A stretch of 64,000 bases of DNA from Microbacterium sp. 1.5R (GTDB lineage: Bacteria > Actinomycetota > Actinomycetes > Actinomycetales > Microbacteriaceae), in contig NZ_CP018151.1 in the NCBI RefSeq assembly GCF_001889265.1, forward strand, positions 930,001 to 994,000. Reading direction: 5' to 3'. Under the pieces are notes generated by a model. That model was given only the letters and a program-made list of their open reading frames with translations, was not told where the DNA came from and searched no databases. This document shows positions 1 through 10,697 of the stretch, piece after piece. Made by a program: the position numbers and the translations under genes. How positions within the stretch are numbered: the stretch's first letter is position 1; every line of letters begins with the position of its first letter.

Positions 1-670
1 CGACGAGCTTGAGCACCGTGCCGGAGATCCGGGCGGTCATCGCCGAGACGCGGCTCGTCGCCTGCGCGATGACATAGGGGGTGGCGGTGCCGAGTGAGAT
101 GACCAGCGTGCTCGCGTAGGAGATCAGCGAGCCCACGAGCTGCGAGAGCGTGTCGCGCACGAGCTCATGAACGACCTGGACGAGCATGGATGCCGCTTCC
201 ATGCCGGTCTTCATGCCGCCCGCCCACGCGCCCGCGGCGGAGATATGAGCGGCGACGTCCGCCTGGAGTCGGAGGTACGCGGCGATCGCCTCGCCCGACA
301 TCGAGCTCACGTCGGCGAGTCGGGAATCGAGGGTCTCGCCCGCCTGCTGCAGATGCTGGGCGATGTTGCCCCACGTCGCGGCGAATCCGGCGACTTCACC
401 TGCGTCGCCGGTCAGGTCGTTGAGCCAGCCTTTGAGCGGCTCGAGATGGTCCATGAGCCAGCCCAGACCCGCCGCGATCAGCGATCCGAGCGGATCCATC
501 GCCGTCGCGACGGTGTTCGCCAGGGCGGAGAACGATGCGAGGCCTCCGGCCACCCAGTCTCCGCTCTCGATGGCGTTGACGAGCTCGTAGCCGTCCTCGA
601 GCAGCCCTGCGCCGCTGAACGGCGTCGTCGGATCGATCGGTCCGGCCACCAGCGGGTTCGGCGGCGTCAT
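1..670 (-). CDS. Type VII secretion-associated large protein, N-terminal part (partial)
   Basis: An open frame runs from an ATG at 670 to the window edge without a stop, so only the first ~223 residues are visible. They form an alanine-rich, mostly helical region, beginning MTPPNPLVAGP and holding a Trp-Gly pair in ATWGNIAQHL. This resembles the WXG100/PPE-like N-terminal domains of polymorphic toxins and other type VII secretion substrates. A hydrophobic, possibly membrane-active stretch follows (VGSLISYASTLVISLG). Its start overlaps the stop of the EspC-like gene (ATGA), and the three minus-strand genes look like one operon. I infer that the missing C-terminus carries the effector or toxin domain, but nothing in the window shows it. 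Confidence 0.7.
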   Translation of the reverse strand, partial: MTPPNPLVAGPIDPTTPFSGAGLLEDGYELVNAIESGDWVAGGLASFSALANTVATAMDPLGSLIAAGLGWLMDHLEPLKGWLNDLTGDAGEVAGFAATWGNIAQHLQQAGETLDSRLADVSSMSGEAIAAYLRLQADVAAHISAAGAWAGGMKTGMEAASMLVQVVHELVRDTLSQLVGSLISYASTLVISLGTATPYVIAQATSRVSAMTARISGTVLKLV

Positions 671-996
671 CGGACGCCGCCCTCGACCGACGCCATCAGA
701 CCGCTGATCGTGTCGAGCTGTCGCTGCTCGCCCTCATCGAAGTCATCGGCGAGACCTTTGAGCTGTTCCTCGGACTGCTCGAGCATGGTCGCCGCGGCGG
801 AGATCGCGCCGATGGCGATCGACGAGACGAGTTGCGCAGGCGGAACCAGGAACGCGCACATCACCCCGAACGCCCCGCCGCCGATGTTCATCGACCCGGC
901 GGCGTTCTCGGCGAGCCTGACATCCGACGCGATCTGGCCGACGCGCTGCGCGTGCCTGCGCACCGTCTCGGTGTCTACCGCGATCAGCTCCGCCAT
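667..996 (-). CDS. EspC-like type VII secretion target, WXG100-size
   Basis: A 109-aa all-helical protein (MAELIAVDTETVRRHAQRVG...) with the layout of the EspC / ESX-1 secretion-associated family: a small, acidic, helix-turn-helix hairpin protein with a hydrophobic central segment (FLVPPAQLVSSIAIGAI). Such proteins are usually co-secreted with, or chaperone, the larger substrate encoded next to them. The stop overlaps the start of the large downstream protein by ATGA, which indicates translational coupling. The upstream start lies at the end of the YbaB-like gene. No ESX ATPase or membrane component is visible, so this is a cargo locus rather than a secretion system. Confidence 0.65.
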   Translation of the reverse strand: MAELIAVDTETVRRHAQRVGQIASDVRLAENAAGSMNIGGGAFGVMCAFLVPPAQLVSSIAIGAISAAATMLEQSEEQLKGLADDFDEGEQRQLDTISGLMASVEGGVR

Positions 997-1409
997 CAGC
1001 GGTACTCGATCCGTGGCTGGCCGTCCTGACTCGGGTCGGGGAGCTGAGCGATCTCTTCACGCAGGTGCTCGACGGCTGCGTCGTCCGCGCCGAACGCCTC
1101 GGCGGCGATCTCGACGGCCTTCGCGCCGGCCGCGCGCTGCGCATCTCCGGCGAGGGAGACGATCAGAGCGCCCAGGGCTGCGGGGGATCGGTCGTATGCG
1201 GCATCCGTGAGCGTGACCTCGGCGAGCCGACCGGAGGAATCCACCGTGACCGCGACATCACGGCCAGGCGACGTCGCCCGCTCACGCACGGCAGCGATGT
1301 CGTCGCGCACCTGCTCGGCCTGTGCCGCGCGGCGCTCTGCGTCTCTGACCTGCTGCTCGATGCGGGCCCGTGTGGCGATCGGATCCGACCAGTCGAACGT
1401 GTCCGTCAT
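996..1409 (-). CDS. YbaB/EbfC-like small protein of a type VII cargo locus
   Basis: 137 aa. Residues 1-45 are a predicted coiled coil (RARIEQQVRDAERRAAQAEQV). A beta-rich part follows (VAVTVDSSGRLAEVTLTDAAYD), the usual pattern of YbaB/EbfC nucleoid-associated proteins and of their EspL-like relatives at type VII secretion loci. I chose the ATG at 1409 because GGGGGAG lies just upstream on the coding strand. An in-frame TTG at 1427 would give a longer form but has no better ribosome site. First gene of the three-gene minus-strand operon; divergent from sucC. Confidence 0.6.
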   Translation of the reverse strand: MTDTFDWSDPIATRARIEQQVRDAERRAAQAEQVRDDIAAVRERATSPGRDVAVTVDSSGRLAEVTLTDAAYDRSPAALGALIVSLAGDAQRAAGAKAVEIAAEAFGADDAAVEHLREEIAQLPDPSQDGQPRIEYR

Positions 1410-1503
1410 TGTCTCCCCCTGATTCAACGCACAAGAATGCTACCGGACGACATCGGCTCGTCGCCCGCGCTCTGCGGACGTAGGGGCGCTCAGGCGGCGG
1501 TAG

Positions 1504-1537
1504 TAGGCTGGGGGATTGATCGATGTCTCGACATCGA
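1504..1537 (+). promoter_or_regulatory. Probable sucC promoter -10 box and adjacent inverted repeat
   Basis: TAGGCT at 1504-1509 is a plausible -10 hexamer about 65 nt before sucC. Right after the expected transcription start lies a perfect 8+8 inverted repeat, TCGATGTC-TC-GACATCGA (1520-1537), that looks like an operator. Neither has been tested; no -35 is obvious. Confidence 0.4.
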
Positions 1538-1573
1538 GAGAATTCCAGGCCGCAGCCCAGTGAAGGAAGCACA

Positions 1574-2740
1574 GTGGATCTGTACGAGTACCAGGCACGA
1601 GACGTTTTCGAGAAGTACGGAGTGCCGGTCCTCGCCGGCATCGTCGCCGACACCCCTGAGGAGGTGAAGGCAGCCGCTGAGAAGATCGGCGGCGTCGTCG
1701 TCGTCAAGGCCCAGGTCAAGACCGGTGGTCGTGGCAAGGCCGGCGGCGTCAAGGTCGCCAAGACCCCCGACGAGGCGTACGAGGCGGCCAAGGCCATCCT
1801 CGGTCTCGACATCAAGGGCCACATCGTCAAGCGCGTCATGGTCGCGCAGGGTGCCCGCATCGCTGAGGAGTTCTACTTCTCCGTGCTGCTCGACCGTGCC
1901 AACCGCTCGTACCTGAGCCTCTGCTCGGTCGAGGGCGGCATGGAGATCGAGGAGCTCGCGGTCGAGCGTCCCGAGGCGCTCGCGCGCGTCGAGGTCAACC
2001 CGCTGACCGGCATCGACAAGGAGAAGGCCGTCGAGATCGCTCGTGCCGCCAACTTCCCGGAGGACCTCATCGAGAAGGTCTCCGACGTGTTCGTCAAGCT
2101 CTTCGACGTCTACAAGGGCGAGGACGCGACTCTCGTCGAGGTCAACCCGCTGGTCCGCACCGAAGAGGGCGACATCATCGCCCTCGACGGCAAGGTCACG
2201 CTCGACGACAACGCCTCCGAGATCCGCCACCCCGAGCACGAGGCGCTCGAGGACAAGGACGCAGCGGACCCGCTCGAGGCCAAGGCCAAGAAGAGCGGTC
2301 TGAACTACGTCAAGCTCGACGGCGAGGTCGGCATCATCGGCAACGGCGCAGGTCTCGTCATGTCGACGCTCGACGTGGTCGCCTACGCCGGCGAGAACCA
2401 CAACGGCGTCAAGCCCGCGAACTTCCTCGACATCGGCGGCGGCGCCTCGGCAGAGGTCATGGCCGCAGGCCTCGACGTCATCCTGGGCGACCCGCAGGTC
2501 AAGAGCGTGTTCGTCAATGTCTTCGGCGGCATCACGGCGTGCGACGCCGTCGCCAACGGCATCAAGGGCGCACTCGAGACGCTCGGCTCCACGGCGTCCA
2601 AGCCGCTGGTCGTGCGCCTCGACGGCAACCGCGTCGACGAGGGTCGTGCGATCCTCGCCGAGTACGCGCACCCGCTCGTCACGCTCGCCAGCACCATGGA
2701 CGAAGGCGCCGACAAGGCCGCCGAACTCGCCAACGCCTGA
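1574..2740 (+). CDS. sucC: Succinyl-CoA synthetase (ADP-forming) beta subunit
   Basis: 388 aa from the GTG at 1574, the same length as E. coli SucC. The N-terminus ([20 protein letters not shown]) matches the family start exactly, which rules out the longer frame beginning at 1523; GAAGGAAG gives a ribosome site. It has an N-terminal ATP-grasp domain and a C-terminal CoA-ligase domain with the conserved IFGGIT-like stretch ([16 protein letters not shown]). With SucD it catalyses succinyl-CoA + ADP + Pi to succinate + ATP + CoA in the TCA cycle. sucD starts 27 nt downstream and the pair ends at a strong hairpin. Confidence 0.97.
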   Translation: MDLYEYQARDVFEKYGVPVLAGIVADTPEEVKAAAEKIGGVVVVKAQVKTGGRGKAGGVKVAKTPDEAYEAAKAILGLDIKGHIVKRVMVAQGARIAEEFYFSVLLDRANRSYLSLCSVEGGMEIEELAVERPEALARVEVNPLTGIDKEKAVEIARAANFPEDLIEKVSDVFVKLFDVYKGEDATLVEVNPLVRTEEGDIIALDGKVTLDDNASEIRHPEHEALEDKDAADPLEAKAKKSGLNYVKLDGEVGIIGNGAGLVMSTLDVVAYAGENHNGVKPANFLDIGGGASAEVMAAGLDVILGDPQVKSVFVNVFGGITACDAVANGIKGALETLGSTASKPLVVRLDGNRVDEGRAILAEYAHPLVTLASTMDEGADKAAELANA

Positions 2741-2767
2741 TCGCAGAGAGACACAAGGACTAGAGAA

Positions 2768-3670
2768 ATGTCGATCTACCTCAACAAGGATTCCAAGGTC
2801 ATCGTCCAGGGCATCACCGGCGGCGAAGGCACCAAGCACACGGCGCTCATGCTGAAGGCCGGCACCCAGGTCGTCGGCGGCGTGAACGCACGCAAGGCCG
2901 GCACCACGGTCGCGCACACCGACAAGGACGGCAACGCCGTCGAGCTCCCCGTCTTCGGCTCGGTCGCCGAGGCCATGAAGGAGACCGGCGCAGATGTGTC
3001 GATCGCCTTCGTGCCCGGCGCCTTCACCAAGGACGCGATGATCGAGGCCATCGATGCCGAGATCCCGCTGCTCGTCGTGATCACCGAGGGTGTCCCCGTC
3101 GGCGACTCGGCAGAGGCCTGGGCTTACGCCCAGAGCAAGGGCAACACGACTCGCATCATCGGACCGAACTGCCCCGGGATCATCACCCCCGGTGAGGCGC
3201 TCGTCGGCATCACGCCGGCGAACATCACCGGAAAGGGACCGATCGGGCTCGTGTCGAAGTCGGGCACCCTGACGTACCAGATGATGTTCGAGCTGCGCGA
3301 CCTGGGCTTCTCGACGGCCATCGGCATCGGCGGCGACCCCGTCATCGGCACGACGCACATCGACGCGCTCGCCGCGTTCGAGGCCGACCCCGAGACCAAG
3401 GCGATCGTGATGATCGGCGAGATCGGTGGCGACGCCGAAGAGCGCGCGGCCGACTACATCAAGGCGCACGTCACCAAGCCGGTCGTCGGCTACGTCGCGG
3501 GCTTCACGGCTCCCGAGGGCAAGACCATGGGCCACGCCGGCGCGATCGTGTCGGGCTCCGCGGGCACCGCCCAGGCGAAGAAGGAGGCCCTCGAGGCCGC
3601 GGGGGTCAAGGTCGGCAAGACGCCGTCCGAGACGGCCGCACTCATGCGTGAGATCGTCGAGTCGCTCTAA
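2768..3670 (+). CDS. sucD: Succinyl-CoA synthetase (ADP-forming) alpha subunit
   Basis: 300 aa, the usual length. The N-terminal Rossmann CoA-binding domain ([29 protein letters not shown]) and the second domain with the phosphorylated histidine in [13 protein letters not shown] are both intact. SucD carries the phosphohistidine intermediate and binds CoA, working as a dimer with SucC. Same transcript as sucC (27-nt gap), ending at the hairpin at 3686. Confidence 0.97.
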   Translation: MSIYLNKDSKVIVQGITGGEGTKHTALMLKAGTQVVGGVNARKAGTTVAHTDKDGNAVELPVFGSVAEAMKETGADVSIAFVPGAFTKDAMIEAIDAEIPLLVVITEGVPVGDSAEAWAYAQSKGNTTRIIGPNCPGIITPGEALVGITPANITGKGPIGLVSKSGTLTYQMMFELRDLGFSTAIGIGGDPVIGTTHIDALAAFEADPETKAIVMIGEIGGDAEERAADYIKAHVTKPVVGYVAGFTAPEGKTMGHAGAIVSGSAGTAQAKKEALEAAGVKVGKTPSETAALMREIVESL

Positions 3671-3685
3671 GCGCTAGACTGGAGG

Positions 3686-3717
3686 AGAAGGCCCTGGACT
3701 CCACTCCGGGGCCTTCT
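3686..3717 (+). terminator. Rho-independent-type terminator of sucCD
   Basis: AGAAGGCCC (3686-3694) pairs perfectly with GGGCCTTCT (3709-3717) around a 14-nt loop, followed by TCT-rich sequence. It begins 15 nt after the sucD stop. Confidence 0.75.
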
Positions 3718-3759
3718 TCTATGCCCGGACGCTTTCGACACGCCATGTGCGTAGGGACG

Positions 3760-3793
3760 ACGAAGGGCGGATGCCGCAGCATCCGCCCTTCGT
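3760..3793. terminator. 15-bp perfect hairpin between convergent sucD and the purine permease gene
   Basis: ACGAAGGGCGGATGC (3760-3774), loop CGCA, then the exact complement (3779-3793). It lies 15 nt past the permease stop, so it most likely ends the minus-strand permease transcript, and it may back up the sucCD terminator. Confidence 0.8.
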
Positions 3794-3808
3794 GTTGTTC
3801 GTCGTCGC

Positions 3809-5266
3809 TCAGGCGACGCCGAAGAGCGCCTCGATGGGACCTCGGGCGAAGAAGATCACGAAGCCGACGGCGACGATCCACAGCAGCGGGCTGATCTTGC
3901 GGGCCTTGCCGGAGAACGCCTGGATGAGCACCCAACTGACGAAGCCGGCGCCGATTCCGTTGGCGATCGAGTAGGTCAGCGGCATCACGGTCACGGTCAG
4001 GAACACGGGCAGCAGCACGTCGAACTCCGTGAGGTCGATGTACTTGATCTGCGCCATCATCATCGCGCCGACGATCACGAGCGCGGCGGCCGCGATCTCG
4101 GTCGGGACGATCGAGGTGAGCGGCGTGAGGAACATCGCGAGCAGGAACATGCCACCCGTGATCAGGTTGGCGAATCCGGTGCGCGCACCCTCGCCGATAC
4201 CCGCTCCGGACTCGATGAACACGGTGCTCGACGACGAGGACGTACCACCACCGACGATCGCGCCGACACCTTCGACGACCAGCGCCGACTTGATGCGCGG
4301 GAAGTCGCCGTTCTCATTCGCGAGGTCGGCCTCCTTGGCGAGACCGGTCATGGTGCCCATGGCGTCGAAGAAGTTCGAGAAGACGAGGGTGAAGACGATC
4401 ATCACGATCGCGACGAGGCTCACCTTGCTGAAGTCGAAGCTGAAGTCGACCGCGCCGACCAGGCTCAGGTCGGGCAGACCGAACGGCGATCCCGTGAGAG
4501 TCGGAACCGTGAGCCCCCAGCCGCCCGCGTTGTCGTCGGATGCGGCTCCGAGATGCCAGATCGCCTCGACGATCACCGCGAGGACGGTGCCGGTGACGAG
4601 GCCGATGAGCAGCCCGCCCTTGACCTTGCGCGCGACCAGGATGCCGGTGACGATGAGCGTGACGATGAACAGCACCGTGGGCACGGTCGCGACCGATCCG
4701 CCGACGCCGAGACCGACCGGCGGAGATGCGCTGCCGGTCGCGGTGACGAAGCCGGAGTTCACGAACCCGATGAAGGCGATGAACAGGCCGATTCCGACCG
4801 TGATCGCGATCTTCAGCTGGAACGGAACCGCGTCGAAGATCATCTTGCGCAGGCCGGTCGCCGCGAGAAGCACGATGACGAGACCGTTGATCATCACGAG
4901 AGCCATCGCCTCGGGCCAGGTGACCTGACCGACGACCGAGAAGGCCACGAAGGCGTTGATGCCGAGGCCGGCGGCGAAGCCGAACGGCAGGCGGGTGATG
5001 AGACCGAACAGGATCGTCATGATGCCGGCGGTCAACGCGGTGGCGGCGCCGACGGCGCTGAAATCGAGCGTGTCGCCGGCGACGTCGGCCGAGCCGGACA
5101 GGATGATCGGGTTGAGGATCACGATGTAGGCCATCGTGACGAAGGTCACCAGGCCCCCTCGGATCTCGGTGCCGATCGTGGATCCGCGCTTGCTGATCTC
5201 GAAGAAGCGGTCGAGGGCGTTCTTGGGCTGGGCCTCTGAGCGGGTGGGGGACGGGGCAGTTGTCAT
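3809..5266 (-). CDS. NCS2 purine permease, AzgA (adenine/guanine/hypoxanthine) type
   Basis: 485 aa, about 12-13 membrane segments. The N-terminus has the AzgA-type motif GSTIGTEIRGGLVTFVTMAYIVILNPIIL, then GFAAGLGINAFVAF and the conserved FSNFFDAMGTMTGLAKEA and GTSSSSSTVFIESGAGIGEGARTGFANL stretches, typical of AzgA-family purine:proton symporters rather than uracil or xanthine members. It imports adenine, guanine or hypoxanthine. The start MTTAPSPTRSEAQ is preferred over an upstream frame with no membrane character. It is divergent from the DUF6350 gene and close to purN/purH, so salvage and de novo purine supply are adjacent. Confidence 0.9.
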   Translation of the reverse strand: MTTAPSPTRSEAQPKNALDRFFEISKRGSTIGTEIRGGLVTFVTMAYIVILNPIILSGSADVAGDTLDFSAVGAATALTAGIMTILFGLITRLPFGFAAGLGINAFVAFSVVGQVTWPEAMALVMINGLVIVLLAATGLRKMIFDAVPFQLKIAITVGIGLFIAFIGFVNSGFVTATGSASPPVGLGVGGSVATVPTVLFIVTLIVTGILVARKVKGGLLIGLVTGTVLAVIVEAIWHLGAASDDNAGGWGLTVPTLTGSPFGLPDLSLVGAVDFSFDFSKVSLVAIVMIVFTLVFSNFFDAMGTMTGLAKEADLANENGDFPRIKSALVVEGVGAIVGGGTSSSSSTVFIESGAGIGEGARTGFANLITGGMFLLAMFLTPLTSIVPTEIAAAALVIVGAMMMAQIKYIDLTEFDVLLPVFLTVTVMPLTYSIANGIGAGFVSWVLIQAFSGKARKISPLLWIVAVGFVIFFARGPIEALFGVA

Positions 5267-5357
5267 CGGGAAACCTCCGCTGGAGACGATATCGTGTCGC
5301 CCGAGTCGCGCGCGCCCACAGGCGACGACAGGGTTCTCGTCGTAGTCTCGATTCGAT

Positions 5358-6752
5358 ATGCAACGCCTCCTCGTCGCGCTCCTCGCCGCCTTCGATGCCG
5401 CAATCGCTGCGGCGGTCGGTCTCGTGGTCCTGCTGGCGCCGCTCACCCTGCTCTGGACGCTCTCGTTCGGCGTCACGGCCGACTGGGGAGCGCTCTGGCC
5501 GCTCACCGGCACCCTGTGGCAGTTCGGCCACGGCGTGCCGCTGAGCATCGACGTATCGACCGAGGTGCTCCGCACGACGGGCATCGCACCGGCGGCCGCC
5601 GCCTTCACGCTCTCGGTGACACCGCTCGCGTTCCTGATCTTCACGCTGCTCTTCGCAGCCCGCTCCGGCACCCGCGCCGCGCGCGCGGGGGCCTGGCTCC
5701 TCGGCTCGCTCTCCGGCTCCCTCACGTTCGCGGCGATCGCGACCGGAGTCGCACTGACCGCCCATCTCGGAGCCGTCGAGACGCCCGTCGTCGAGGCGAT
5801 CCTGCTTCCGACAGCCGTCTATCTCGTGGGCGCCGTGTGCGGTGCCGTCCGCATCGCCTGGGAGGACGGTGACGGCGGCTTCCTCGACCGGATCCACGAC
5901 GTCGTCGACTCGTGGGGCGATTGGGGGCCGGTTCCGAGTGCGGCCGTGCGCGGAGCGGCCTTCGCCGTCGTGGGGACCACCGCGGTCTCCGCAGTGGCTG
6001 TCGCCGTGCTCACGGCGGCACGAGGCGGCGAGATGGTGGCCCTCTTCCAGGCGGCGCGGGTCGATGCGCTCGGCGCCGGAGTCATCACTCTCGGGCATCT
6101 CGCCTATCTGCCCACCATCCTCGTCTGGGCGGCGTCTTGGCTCGCCGGACCCGGATTCGCCGTGGGTGTCGGCACAGCGGTGTCCCCGGCGGGCACCCAG
6201 CTCGGCGTGGTCCCCGGAATCCCCGTGCTCGGGCTGCTTCCCGAGAGCACGTCGATCTGGATGCTCATCGTCATCATCCTCCCGATCGGCGCCGGTGCCT
6301 TCGCCGGCTGGGCGGTCCGGTCCCGCCTCGTCTGGGAGGGCACGCCGCTCGGCCTCGCCCCCCGTGCGACGATCGCCCTCGGGATCGGCGTGCTGACCGC
6401 CGCTGTCGCCGCGATCGCCGCCCTGTTCGCCGGAGGGTCGATGGGTCCGGGGCGGCTCTCCGAAGCCGGGCCTGCCCCGCTGCCGTTCGCTCTCGCGCTG
6501 GGGGGAGAGGTCCTGCTCGGCGCAGCGATCCTGCTCCTGTCGCCCCGCAATCGCGATGAGCTCGCAGAAGAGCGCACCGACCGCTGGGTCGCCGAGATGA
6601 CGGCATCCGATGCGGTGTCGAACGCACGCACGGATCCCAGCGACGGAACGGTCGGCTGGCCGGACGGACCGTCGACCTATGACACGGCGCCGCTGGATGA
6701 CGCGGGCGGATTCCGGCTCCCGCGGCGCGATCCGCGCGATCCCGTCGGCTGA
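5358..6752 (+). CDS. DUF6350 family integral membrane protein
   Basis: 464 aa with roughly nine to ten hydrophobic segments starting at residue 1 (MQRLLVALLAAFDAAIAAAVGLVVLLAPLTLLW) and a hydrophilic C-terminal tail of about 55 residues. Genes of this family sit between sucCD and purN in many actinobacteria, as here, but no function is established. A TAGTCT box at 5343-5348 lies 9 nt before the ATG, implying a very short leader. purN follows 43 nt downstream behind its own hairpin and promoter-like box. Confidence 0.75.
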   Translation: MQRLLVALLAAFDAAIAAAVGLVVLLAPLTLLWTLSFGVTADWGALWPLTGTLWQFGHGVPLSIDVSTEVLRTTGIAPAAAAFTLSVTPLAFLIFTLLFAARSGTRAARAGAWLLGSLSGSLTFAAIATGVALTAHLGAVETPVVEAILLPTAVYLVGAVCGAVRIAWEDGDGGFLDRIHDVVDSWGDWGPVPSAAVRGAAFAVVGTTAVSAVAVAVLTAARGGEMVALFQAARVDALGAGVITLGHLAYLPTILVWAASWLAGPGFAVGVGTAVSPAGTQLGVVPGIPVLGLLPESTSIWMLIVIILPIGAGAFAGWAVRSRLVWEGTPLGLAPRATIALGIGVLTAAVAAIAALFAGGSMGPGRLSEAGPAPLPFALALGGEVLLGAAILLLSPRNRDELAEERTDRWVAEMTASDAVSNARTDPSDGTVGWPDGPSTYDTAPLDDAGGFRLPRRDPRDPVG

Positions 6753-6762
6753 CATGCGGCTC

Positions 6763-6789
6763 GGGGCCTCCCATCGGCCCCGGTAGACT
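6763..6789 (+). promoter_or_regulatory. Hairpin and leaderless-type -10 box ahead of purN
   Basis: GGGGCC-N7-GGCCCC (6763-6781) may end the upstream transcript. TAGACT (6784-6789) follows, exactly 6 nt before the purN GTG, the spacing expected for a leaderless transcript. No Shine-Dalgarno sequence is present. Confidence 0.5.
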
Positions 6790-6795
6790 GGGCGC

Positions 6796-7383
6796 GTGCT
6801 CACGGTCGCCGTTCTCATCTCGGGCACCGGCTCGAACCTTCGCGCCCTCCTCGAGGCTGCTCGCCACCCCGATTTCCCTGCGCGGGTGGTGGTCGTCGGC
6901 GCCGACCGCGAAGCCGACGGCCTGGCTCACGCCGAGGAATTCGGCATCCCGAGCTTCACGGTTCCGTGGCACGAGCACGAATCGCGCGAAGCCTGGGGCG
7001 AAGAGCTCGGCCGCCAGCTCGCCGTCTGGAACGCGGACCTCGTCGTGCTCAGCGGCCTGATGCGTCTGCTTCCTGCCGCCCTCGTCGCCGACCTCTCGCC
7101 ACGACTGATCAACACGCATCCCGCATACCTGCCCGAGTTCCCCGGCGCACACGGGGTGCGCGACGCGCTCGCCGCGGGCGTCTCGGAGACCGGCGCGAGC
7201 GTGATCGTCGTCGACGACGGCGTCGACACCGGCCCGATCCTCGCACAGGAGCGCGTGCCGGTCGTCGCCGGTGACACCGAGCACAGCCTCCACGAGCGCA
7301 TCAAGCCCGTCGAGCGCCGACTTCTCATCGACGTGGTGCGCCGCATCGCGACCGGTGAGCTCTCGCTGACCTCAGCATCCTGA
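6796..7383 (+). CDS. purN: Phosphoribosylglycinamide formyltransferase (GAR transformylase)
   Basis: 195 aa, GTG start. The N-terminus [18 protein letters not shown] is the GAR-binding P-loop of the family. [18 protein letters not shown] and the D-(D)-G-x-D-x-GPI stretch ([18 protein letters not shown]) are the formyl-donor and catalytic elements (Asn-His-Asp set). It transfers a formyl group from 10-formyl-THF to GAR, step 3 of de novo purine synthesis. purH follows 40 nt later, in the same direction. Confidence 0.95.
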   Translation: MLTVAVLISGTGSNLRALLEAARHPDFPARVVVVGADREADGLAHAEEFGIPSFTVPWHEHESREAWGEELGRQLAVWNADLVVLSGLMRLLPAALVADLSPRLINTHPAYLPEFPGAHGVRDALAAGVSETGASVIVVDDGVDTGPILAQERVPVVAGDTEHSLHERIKPVERRLLIDVVRRIATGELSLTSAS

Positions 7384-7423
7384 ACCGATCCACGCACGCC
7401 CCCCTCGCACGAAGGAGCCCATC

Positions 7424-9031
<1,608 letters not shown>

Positions 9032-9036
9032 GTCGT

Positions 9037-9057
9037 CCGGCCGTCGATGACGGCCGG
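9037..9057. terminator. Bidirectional hairpin between convergent purH and the amine-operon tail
   Basis: CCGGCCGTC (9037-9045), loop GAT, GACGGCCGG (9049-9057): a perfect 9-bp stem filling the 29-nt gap between two converging genes. Confidence 0.7.
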
Positions 9058-9060
9058 CGC

Positions 9061-9600
9061 TCAGAACACCACGATGGCGGACATCGCTACCGTCGATGCC
9101 GCCATCGTGGTGTGATGCACTCGGTGGAGCCAGGACCGCTCCGAGCGCAATGCGATCGTCGAGAGCAGGATCGCTCCGAGTCCGAGAGTCACGCCGAGCA
9201 CCTGCGGCATCCCTGCGCCCCCACCGTGCGGGTGCGTGGAAGAGACGGCCGCGTCGGTGACGTCGGTCCCGGGAATCGCCGCCATCAGCAGGATCAGCGC
9301 GGCGGTCGAGACGAGTCCGAGTGCCAGGTGGGCCGACATCTTGCCGCCTGCGCGCGCGCTCCGGTCTCCGAGCACAGCCGGCGCCCGGCAGCGGATCGCC
9401 AGAACGATCGCGGCGGGGAGCATCAGGGCGAACCACACGACGGGAGGCAGCAGCGCGACCGTCATGGCATCGCCCATGCCCGCCAGCATGAGTACGGCCG
9501 CCGCGATCTCGGGAGCACCGACTCCATGCCGCATGCCGATCAACGACCCCGCACCGATCGTCGCCAGTGCCAAGGCGGCGAGGTGCAGGAGGTCGTTCAT
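9061..9600 (-). CDS. Small multi-pass membrane protein, last gene of the amine/peptide operon
   Basis: 179 aa from the ATG at 9600, with five or so hydrophobic segments and a short histidine-containing loop (SSTHPHGGGAGMP) between segments. I do not recognise the family. The start overlaps the stop of the C45 hydrolase gene (ATGA), so it is translated with the peptide operon and ends it. A role in metal handling or transport for this operon is only a guess from position and the His-containing loop. Confidence 0.6.
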   Translation of the reverse strand: MNDLLHLAALALATIGAGSLIGMRHGVGAPEIAAAVLMLAGMGDAMTVALLPPVVWFALMLPAAIVLAIRCRAPAVLGDRSARAGGKMSAHLALGLVSTAALILLMAAIPGTDVTDAAVSSTHPHGGGAGMPQVLGVTLGLGAILLSTIALRSERSWLHRVHHTTMAASTVAMSAIVVF

Positions 9601-10697
9601 CGGATGGACGCGGGACGCACGTCGCTCAGGATGCCCACACGACGCCACTCGGCGTCGACGACGTCGGCCGGCGCCGCGGCGGCGAAGGACAGAGCACCCG
9701 TCGCGACGTCGAGAGCGACCGTGAGCTTCGTCTCCCAGCGGAGGTGTTCCGGCTGATCGGCCCGCGCGCGCACCGAGATCGGTGCGTCGGGGATGGCTCC
9801 GAACGCGAGGGCCCGCTCGCGATCATCCACGATCCGAGCAAGGTCCGCTGCCTCCGTCAGACACCGGTATCGAGGCACGCTCGTGGTCTCGTACGGCGAG
9901 TACTCGCCGGCGGCGAGGGTCTCGTCGAGGAAGTGATTCGTGTGGGCCAAGGTGCGTCCGCGGGGAACAGGCAGCACCGCGACCCCCGCGGGGGAGACCT
10001 CGACGGCTGCGGCCTCGGCCGCCTGGCCGTCGAAGGCCGCGACGGTCAGGACGCTGGACGCTGCGAGCGGGACGCTCCGGGCGATCTCGACCGCGTCGGC
10101 GACCGTCGACGCACGGTCGAGGATCATGCGGGCGAGAACGTGCACGGGCACCCCGGCCTGCGATCCGTCGGATCGGTGATGGAGGATGTTGAAGTGGAGT
10201 CCGAGGCCTCGATCGTTCACGCCGATCTTCGCCGGCTGCCCGAACTCGCAGAAGGTCACGACACCGGTTCCCGATGCCGATCGCAGGCGCCGCACCACGG
10301 TCTCGTTCGACAGCGTCTCGTGCCAGTCCCAGGTCTGCAGAGTGCGGGGTGCGCTCGCGTCATCGGGCGCGTACACGACCGTCGAGCACTCCATCGACGG
10401 CGTCATGCGCGCCAGGATCTCGGTGCGAGCGGTCAGCAGATGCACGTCGGTCAGCGACAGGCCGCTGCCCTCGGCGATCCCGACGAACTCGTCGGCGATC
10501 TCGGCGGCGTGGGTCTCGGTCATCGCCCGGCACTCGTCGGCGACCGCTCGGGCGCGCTCGGCGGGAACACCCGATTGCGCGAAGAGTCTCAGGTACGAGT
10601 CGCGGGCGGCGGCCAGCTGAGGCGACCAGTGGGCACCGAACCGGCGTCCTTCCTCCTGCGGCTCGCCTGCCTCCGCAGACCACTCGTGGACGATCAC
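9597..10697 (-). CDS. C45-type Ntn-hydrolase, acyl-CoA:6-aminopenicillanate acyltransferase family
   Basis: 366 aa, GTG start overlapping the upstream stop. It matches the C45 peptidase / isopenicillin N acyltransferase-like family: a helical N-terminal segment, then RTEILARMTPSMECSTVVY with the candidate nucleophile Cys104, then GVNDRGLGLHFNILHHRS and HTNHFLDE. The family cleaves itself just before the cysteine and hydrolyses or transfers acyl groups on small amides. The residue before Cys104 is Glu rather than the Gly of the fungal enzyme, so processing is not assured. Its operon also encodes a second Ntn-hydrolase and a peptide importer, so its substrate is probably an imported acyl-amide or modified peptide. 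Confidence 0.75.
   Translation of the reverse strand: MIVHEWSAEAGEPQEEGRRFGAHWSPQLAAARDSYLRLFAQSGVPAERARAVADECRAMTETHAAEIADEFVGIAEGSGLSLTDVHLLTARTEILARMTPSMECSTVVYAPDDASAPRTLQTWDWHETLSNETVVRRLRSASGTGVVTFCEFGQPAKIGVNDRGLGLHFNILHHRSDGSQAGVPVHVLARMILDRASTVADAVEIARSVPLAASSVLTVAAFDGQAAEAAAVEVSPAGVAVLPVPRGRTLAHTNHFLDETLAAGEYSPYETTSVPRYRCLTEAADLARIVDDRERALAFGAIPDAPISVRARADQPEHLRWETKLTVALDVATGALSFAAAAPADVVDAEWRRVGILSDVRPASIR

Noticed and set aside
1490..3535. 681-codon minus-strand frame over sucCD
   Set aside because: Antisense shadow with no recognisable domain; sucC and sucD are certain.
4314..6827. 837-codon minus-strand frame over the permease and DUF6350 genes
   Set aside because: Low-complexity Arg/Gly/Asp translation in a GC-rich third-position-driven frame; overlaps two membrane protein genes.
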